Origin: Roseicella aerolata
GTDB lineage: Bacteria; Pseudomonadota; Alphaproteobacteria; Acetobacterales; Acetobacteraceae
DNA length: 64,000 bases
Assembly (NCBI RefSeq): GCF_020523605.1
Contig: NZ_JAJAQI010000011.1
Span: forward strand, 79,275 to 143,274
Direction: 5' to 3'
A model generated the notes under the pieces. That model was not told the DNA's origin. It ran no database searches and saw only the letters and a program-made list of their open reading frames with translations. The stretch's first letter is position 1; each line of letters starts with the position of its first letter. Positions 59,911 to 64,000 of this stretch are shown here, one piece after another. Made by a program: the position numbers and the translations under genes.

Positions 59911-60561
59911 ATGCCAGACCTGACCCAACTCGCCCTGTACTTCGCCGCGGCTTTCGTGCTCGCCGTCACGCCCGGTCCGGGCATCTTCTACGTCGCTGCG
60001 CGCACGCTCGCCGGTGGCCGCGCGGAAGGCGTGGCCTCCAGCTTCGGCACCGGGCTGGGCGGCATGGTCCATGTCCTCGCCGGCAGCCTGGGCGTCTCCG
60101 CCCTCGTGCTCGCCAGCGCGGAATTGTTCACCGCGCTGAAGCTGATCGGTGCGGCCTATCTGGTCTGGCTCGGCCTTCGCACCTTCCAGTCCGCGCGCCG
60201 GGATGCCTCGACGGTCCTGCATGGCGGGGCCGCGGCACCGCCGATCGGACCACGGCGGGCGTTCCGGGAAGGCGTGCTGGTCGAGGCGCTGAACCCGAAG
60301 ACGGCTGCCTTCTTCCTGGCCTTCGTCCCGCAATTCGTGGACCCGGCCCAGGGCCAGGTTGCCCTGCAATTCGTGGCGCTCGGCTTCGTCTCGGTGGCGC
60401 TCAACACGCTCGCCGATATCGTGGTCGCCTTCGCGGCGGGCGGCATCCGGGACGGCGCGGCGGCGCGTCCCGCCCTGATCCGTCGCCTGCGGGAGGCATC
60501 TGGGGCCGCGATGATCGCGCTCGGCATCGGCCTCGCCCTGGCAAGGCGCCCCGCCCCCTGA
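59911..60561 (+). CDS. LysE-family exporter (RhtB type)
   Basis: A 216-residue inner-membrane protein with about six helices. AVTPGPGIFYVAARTLAGGRAEGVASSFGTGLG is the family signature, and EGVLVEALNPKTAAFFLAFVPQFV is the conserved middle segment. Members export amino acids or homoserine lactones. The ATG at 59911 fits the family N-terminus; the ribosome site is weak. A hairpin follows it. Confidence 0.87.
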   Translation: MPDLTQLALYFAAAFVLAVTPGPGIFYVAARTLAGGRAEGVASSFGTGLGGMVHVLAGSLGVSALVLASAELFTALKLIGAAYLVWLGLRTFQSARRDASTVLHGGAAAPPIGPRRAFREGVLVEALNPKTAAFFLAFVPQFVDPAQGQVALQFVALGFVSVALNTLADIVVAFAAGGIRDGAAARPALIRRLREASGAAMIALGIGLALARRPAP

Positions 60562-60577
60562 TCGCCGCGCCGCGCCG

Positions 60578-60593
60578 CTTCCGGGATCGGAAG
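60578..60593 (+). terminator. Hairpin after the LysE gene
   Basis: CTTCCG pairs perfectly with CGGAAG around GGAT, 17 bp after the stop. A second hairpin (GCGGCTGC with GCAGCCGC, 60627-60651) lies beside it and ends at the stop of the convergent deacetylase gene, so each gene may have its own terminator. Confidence 0.45.
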
Positions 60594-60650
60594 TCGGGGG
60601 TCCGCTCCGGACCGGAAGCACCCCCTGCGGCTGCGTTCCGGAGGCAGCCG

Positions 60651-61580
60651 CTACGCCCGCATCAGCACCCGCACGTGCGCTGCCGTGCTGTGCGCCAGCG
60701 CGTCCAGGTCGTAGCCGCCCTCCAGCAGGCTGACGACCTTGCCCTCGCAGTGCTTCTCCGCCAGGGCGCAGAGCTCCGCCGTCAGCCAGGCGAAATCCGC
60801 CTCCCGCACCCGGAGCTGCGCCAGCGGGTCGCGGGCATGCGCATCGAAGCCGGCGGAGATGACGATGAGGCCCGGCGCGAAGCCGTCCACCGCGGGCAGG
60901 AGCCTGCCAGCCCAGGCCTCCCGGAAGGCGGCGCCATCGGCGCCCGGCGGCAAGGTCGCATTGAAGACATTGCCTACACCCTTCTCCCGCACATCGCCGG
61001 TGCCGGGATAGAGCGGCCATTGATGGGAGGAGGCGTAGAGGATGCTCGGGTCGCCCTCCACGCAGGCCTGGCTGCCATTGCCGTGGTGGACGTCGAAATC
61101 GATGATGGCCACGCGCCCCACGCCATGCTCGACCTGGGCCTGCCGGGCCGCCACCACGGCATTGGCGAAGAAGCAGAAGCCCATGGGCCGCGACGGCTCG
61201 GCATGGTGGCCGGGCGGGCGCGTCGCGCAGAAGGCGCGCCGCACCTCGCCCTTCATCACCGCATCCACCGCGGCCACCGCGGCGCCGGCGCTGCGCAGCG
61301 CGGCCTCGGCGCTCCCATGGCTCATGATGGTGTCGCCATCCAGCGGCACGCTCTCCCCCGCCGGCGGGCGGATGCCGAGGATGGCCTCCACGTAGTTCCT
61401 GGGATGGACGCGGCAGAGCTGCTCCACCGTCGCCTCCGGCGCCTGGTCGCGGATCAGCTCGGCGAAGTCTTCCTGGTCGAGCGCCTTGAGCACCGCGCGC
61501 AGCCGGTCCGGGCATTCCGGGTGGTAGTCGCCCGGGTCATGCAGCAGGCAGGCCCGGTGGGTCAGCAGCAGGGTGCTCAT
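60651..61580 (-). CDS. Histone-deacetylase-family amidohydrolase
   Basis: A 309-residue zinc hydrolase of the class II HDAC/acetylpolyamine amidohydrolase fold. The tandem histidines are H125 and H126 in RPPGHHAE, the zinc ligands D163, H165 and D246 lie in DFDVHHGNG and SAGFDAHARDP, and the catalytic tyrosine is Y290 in LEGGYDL. All catalytic residues are intact. Bacterial members remove acetyl groups from polyamines, acetoin-related compounds or proteins. Its start overlaps the stop of a TusA-like gene by four bases, so the two are coupled. Confidence 0.88.
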   Translation of the reverse strand: MSTLLLTHRACLLHDPGDYHPECPDRLRAVLKALDQEDFAELIRDQAPEATVEQLCRVHPRNYVEAILGIRPPAGESVPLDGDTIMSHGSAEAALRSAGAAVAAVDAVMKGEVRRAFCATRPPGHHAEPSRPMGFCFFANAVVAARQAQVEHGVGRVAIIDFDVHHGNGSQACVEGDPSILYASSHQWPLYPGTGDVREKGVGNVFNATLPPGADGAAFREAWAGRLLPAVDGFAPGLIVISAGFDAHARDPLAQLRVREADFAWLTAELCALAEKHCEGKVVSLLEGGYDLDALAHSTAAHVRVLMRA

Positions 61581-61813
61581 GCCGGCTCGGCCCTCTTCCT
61601 CAGGACATAGCGATAGACGCCATCCGCTTCCGCGAAGGAGACCAGCTCATGCCCCGTCTCCTGGCAGAAGGCGGCGAAATCCTTCACGCTGGCCGGGTCG
61701 GTGGCCAGCACGGTCAGCCGCGCGCCGGGCGGCAGGCCGCGCAGCGCCTTGTTGGCCTTGAGGACGGGAAGCGGGCAGGAGAGGCCCTGCACGTCGAGCA
61801 GCGTTTCCGACAT
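61577..61813 (-). CDS. TusA-family sulfurtransferase
   Basis: A 78-residue protein with the CPxP motif (SCPLPVLKA, C13) that carries sulfur as a persulfide. E. coli TusA serves tRNA 2-thiouridine and molybdenum-cofactor sulfur flow; other members work in sulfur oxidation. It is the first gene of a two-gene unit with the HDAC-like enzyme (ATGA overlap). The start at 61813 gives the normal family length. A link to the soeABC genes or to cofactor synthesis is possible but not shown. Confidence 0.88.
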   Translation of the reverse strand: MSETLLDVQGLSCPLPVLKANKALRGLPPGARLTVLATDPASVKDFAAFCQETGHELVSFAEADGVYRYVLRKRAEPA

Positions 61814-61887
61814 TCCGGATAGTCCAGCACCCGCGCCGGGCCGCCGCAAGGCTTGCCTTGCGCCCGCCCGGCCAGCACCTTCGGCGC

Positions 61888-62793
61888 ATGTGGCGCATCG
61901 GCATCGACCTCGGCGGGACCAAGACGGAGATCGCGGCGCTGGACCGCGCGGGGGCGGTCCGGCTGCGCCGCCGGGCGCCGACGCCACCGGACTATGCCGG
62001 GGTGATCGGCCTGATCGGCAGCCTGGTGGAGGCGGCGGAGGCGGAGCTGGGCGGGCCGGGCACGGTGGGTGTCGGCATCCCCGGCAGCCTCTCCCCCGCC
62101 ACCGGGCTGGTCCGGGGCGCGAATTCCACCTGGCTGAACGGCGGAAGGCTGGACGCGGATCTCGCGGCCCGGCTGGGAAGACCGGTGCGAATCAGCAATG
62201 ACGCCAATTGCCTGGCGATGAGCGAGGCGGCGGACGGCGCCGGGGCGGGGTATGGCCCAGGGGCGGTGGTCTTCGCCGTCATCCTCGGCACCGGCGTCGG
62301 GGCCGGGGTCGTGACCGGCGGGCGCATCCTGGAAGGGCGCAACCGCATCGCCGGGGAATGGAGCCACAACCCGCTGCCCTGGATGACCGCCGCGGAGCAT
62401 CCGGGCCCGCGCTGCTGGTGCGGCCGGCATGGCTGCATCGAGACATTCCTCTGCGGCCCGGCGCTGGCCGCCGATGCGGATGGCCCCGGCGCGCGGGATG
62501 CCAGCGGCCTCCCGGCCCGCGCCGCGGCGGGGGAGGCGCGCGCCGCCGCCGCCCTGGCCCGCCATGCCGACCGGCTGGCGCGGGCGCTGGCGCATGTGAT
62601 CAACATCCTGGATCCGGACTGCATCCTGCTGGCGGGGGGCCTGTCGAACATGGCGCACCTGTACCGCGAGGTTCCGGCCCGCTGGCGGGACTTCGTCTTC
62701 AGCGACACGGTGACGACGCCGCTGCTGCGCGCCCGGCATGGCGACAGTTCCGGCGTGCTGGGGGCCGCGCGGCTCTGGGACGCACCGGCATGA
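61888..62793 (+). CDS. ROK-family sugar kinase (fructokinase-like)
   Basis: A 301-residue cytoplasmic kinase. The ATP motif is IGIDLGGTKTE, the catalytic base is D105 in SNDANCLA, and the structural zinc site is H160 with C176, C178 and C183 (CWCGRHGC). The pattern fits Mak-type fructokinase or N-acetylglucosamine/glucose kinases. The ATG at 61888 is preferred; a TTG 30 bases upstream is also open. Its stop overlaps the next start by ATGA. Confidence 0.88.
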   Translation: MWRIGIDLGGTKTEIAALDRAGAVRLRRRAPTPPDYAGVIGLIGSLVEAAEAELGGPGTVGVGIPGSLSPATGLVRGANSTWLNGGRLDADLAARLGRPVRISNDANCLAMSEAADGAGAGYGPGAVVFAVILGTGVGAGVVTGGRILEGRNRIAGEWSHNPLPWMTAAEHPGPRCWCGRHGCIETFLCGPALAADADGPGARDASGLPARAAAGEARAAAALARHADRLARALAHVINILDPDCILLAGGLSNMAHLYREVPARWRDFVFSDTVTTPLLRARHGDSSGVLGAARLWDAPA

Positions 62794-63194
62794 GCGAGGT
62801 CTCGCGCGGGCTGCTGCCCGGCCTGCTCTATGGCCTGCTCGCCTTCCTCGCCGGCGCCGTGCTCGGCCCGATCCGGGAACTGGTTCTGGCGCCCGTCATC
62901 GGCGGCCTGCAGGCGGCGCTGATCGAGGGGGCGGTGATGGCCGTCGCGCTCTTTCTCGTCGCCCGCCTCGCCGCGCGCCGCCTGCCGCCCCATGCCGGGC
63001 GCGAGCCGCGGGCGGGCATGGCGGCCATGGGCCTGATGGTGGTGCTGGCGGCGGAGGCCGCGCTCGGCGCCGCGCTGGATGCTTCCGGCCTTTCGGCCGA
63101 GCGCGCGGTGCGCAGCGGGGCGGAACAGGCGGTGGGCCTGGTGCTGCTCGGCTGGCTGGCGGTGCTGCCCTTCCGGGTGCGGCGGGAGGGCTGA
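62790..63194 (+). CDS. Small membrane protein of unknown function
   Basis: A 134-residue protein with four hydrophobic segments (GLLYGLLAFLAGAVLGPIRELVL, ALIEGAVMAVALFLVARLA, AAMGLMVVLAAEAALGAAL, AVGLVLLGWLAVLPF). I do not recognise a named family. It is coupled to the ROK kinase by an ATGA overlap, and the dinB remnant begins at the very next base after its stop, so it once led into an operon with dinB. Confidence 0.75.
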   Translation: MSEVSRGLLPGLLYGLLAFLAGAVLGPIRELVLAPVIGGLQAALIEGAVMAVALFLVARLAARRLPPHAGREPRAGMAAMGLMVVLAAEAALGAALDASGLSAERAVRSGAEQAVGLVLLGWLAVLPFRVRREG

Positions 63195-63721
63195 GTGCCC
63201 GCCCTCTGCCGCGACTGCTTTTCCGCCGCCCTCCCTGCGGCGCGGCCGGGCTGCCCGGCCTGCGGCTCCCGCCGCATCCTCCGGCATGAAGAGCTTTTCA
63301 CCCTGACCGTCGCGCATGTGGACTGCGACGCCTTCTCTGCGAGCGTCGAGAAGGGATGTGCGAGAAGCTGGCGTACCGGCTGAAGGAGAAGGAGCCAGCC
63401 GCCACCGGCATCGTCCTCAAGCTGAAGACCGCGGGCTTCGCCCAGCGCACACGCGCGGCGCGCCTGCCCTCCCCCACCCGGCTGCCGGAGACGTTGTTCG
63501 TCGCGGCGCGGCCGCCCTTGGCAAAGGAGGCAGACGGCACCGCCTTCCGCCTCATCGGCATCGGCGCCCAGCCCCTGGCGCCGGCGGCAGCGGCGGATCG
63601 CGGCGACCTGGCCGACCCCAAGGCGCCGCGGCGCGCCGCGCGCTGGCAGGCGGCGGAGGCGCTGCGGGCAAGATTCGGCGAGGCGGCGGTCGGGCTGGGA
63701 CGGGGGATGAAACCACACTGA
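63195..63721 (+). pseudogene. dinB: DNA polymerase IV (dinB) remnant with internal deletion and frameshift
   Basis: The 5' part (63195 to about 63353) encodes the N-terminal zinc ribbon CRDC...CPACGS and then [18 protein letters not shown], the start of the Y-family palm. The 3' part (from about 63356, in another frame) encodes [36 protein letters not shown] and FRLIGIGAQPL, the little-finger domain and tail of DinB. Everything between is gone: roughly 250 residues including most of the palm, fingers and thumb, with the catalytic DE pair. The normally aromatic residue in DCDAF(Y/F)AS is Ser here, a further sign of decay. The gene starts GTG at 63195, right after the preceding stop. Confidence 0.85.
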
Positions 63722-63797
63722 GGGCTTTCCCGGGACGGTCACGCAACCCCGCCCTCCATTTCGCCGTTGGGATGGCTCCCCCCAGGAGAGCCGACCG

Positions 63798-64000
63798 ATG
63801 TTCCTGCGCGTCAACAAGTTGCAGACGGAACTGCCCGCGCCCAAGCGCCGCGACCCCAATGCCGCCGCCGCGTTGCAGGAACTGCTCGGCGGCAAGTACG
63901 GGGAGATGTCGACGCTCGGCAACTACCTGTTCCAGAGCTTCAACTTCCGCAGCAAGACCAAGCTTGCCTCCTTCTACAGCCTGGTCGCCTGCATCACTGC
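63798..64000 (+). CDS. Manganese catalase, N-terminal part (runs off the window)
   Basis: The first 67 codons of a manganese-containing (non-heme) catalase: MFLRVNKLQTELP, DPNAAAALQELLGGKYGEMSTLGNYLFQSFNF. The glutamate in GKYGEMSTL is the expected first manganese ligand. These ferritin-like enzymes break down hydrogen peroxide. CAGGAGAG lies eight bases before the ATG. The rest lies beyond the window, so completeness is unknown. Confidence 0.85.
   Translation, partial: MFLRVNKLQTELPAPKRRDPNAAAALQELLGGKYGEMSTLGNYLFQSFNFRSKTKLASFYSLVACIT

Noticed and set aside
60601..60651. Possible degenerate two-palindrome repeat
   Set aside because: The hairpin is real, but similarity to module A is limited to a few bases, so it is listed only as part of a terminator.
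1..64000. Prophage, CRISPR array, integron or conjugative element
   Set aside because: No phage, cas, integrase or transfer genes and no regular direct-repeat array were seen on either strand.

Overview
This is a gene-dense stretch of about 64 kb with very high GC (roughly 70% or more by eye). It holds about 57 chromosomal protein genes and no rRNA, tRNA, CRISPR array or intact insertion sequence that I can see. The gene mix points to an alphaproteobacterium of the Acetobacteraceae, Roseomonas-like. The signs are many orphan tripartite-tricarboxylate (Bug/TctC-type) binding proteins, the aroE-coaE-dnaQ block, a SoeABC-type sulfite dehydrogenase, a type III polyketide synthase operon and a DinB with an N-terminal zinc ribbon. 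This placement is inference from gene content, not from a marker gene.

Layout. 0-10 kb: a CnoX/YbbN-like thioredoxin, the editing deacylase ProX, a Bug protein, a secreted GH16 glycanase with RTX-like ends, a GT4 glycosyltransferase and an amylo-1,6-glucosidase. 10-15.3 kb: a molybdenum island with two MoeA-like genes (one fused to a periplasmic-binding-protein-like domain), divergent from modB-modC. 15.5-18.4 kb: a type III PKS / methyltransferase / flavoprotein operon laid out like srsABC of phenolic-lipid synthesis. 18.7-20.7 kb: two tandem Bug proteins. 21-29 kb: lipoamide dehydrogenase, a solitary adenine methyltransferase, small membrane proteins, a DUF4142 protein, two MFS transporters and an AraC regulator. 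29-33 kb: a Bug protein and aroE-coaE-dnaQ with ATGA overlaps. 33-35.7 kb: two SDR enzymes and an HpcH/HpaI aldolase. 35.8-40.3 kb: soeABC-like genes. 40-45.5 kb: a ClC channel with CBS domains, a divergent pair of Bug proteins, a rhodanese and a MAPEG protein. 45.5-53.6 kb: hemW, then a probable seven-gene operon of FAD monooxygenase, intradiol dioxygenase and a complete LIV-type ABC importer. 53.7-58.6 kb: an extradiol/VOC protein, two more Bug proteins, NIPSNAP and a TIM-barrel epimerase. 58.8-64 kb: a receiver-only response regulator, LysE exporter, HDAC-like deacetylase with TusA, ROK kinase, a membrane protein, a wrecked dinB and the start of a manganese catalase.

The main theme is scavenging of organic acids and aromatics: eight Bug-type binding proteins without membrane partners, and an importer co-transcribed with ring-hydroxylating and ring-cleaving enzymes. 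A second theme is molybdenum: uptake and cofactor insertion at 10-15 kb, and a Mo enzyme (SoeA) at 36 kb.

The least expected material is non-coding. Two families of structured intergenic repeats recur here. One is a two-palindrome element (four copies, each near gene 3' ends). The other is an element of about 120 bp with several consecutive hairpins (two full copies and one partial), whose stems are kept by paired base changes. I know of no description of either.
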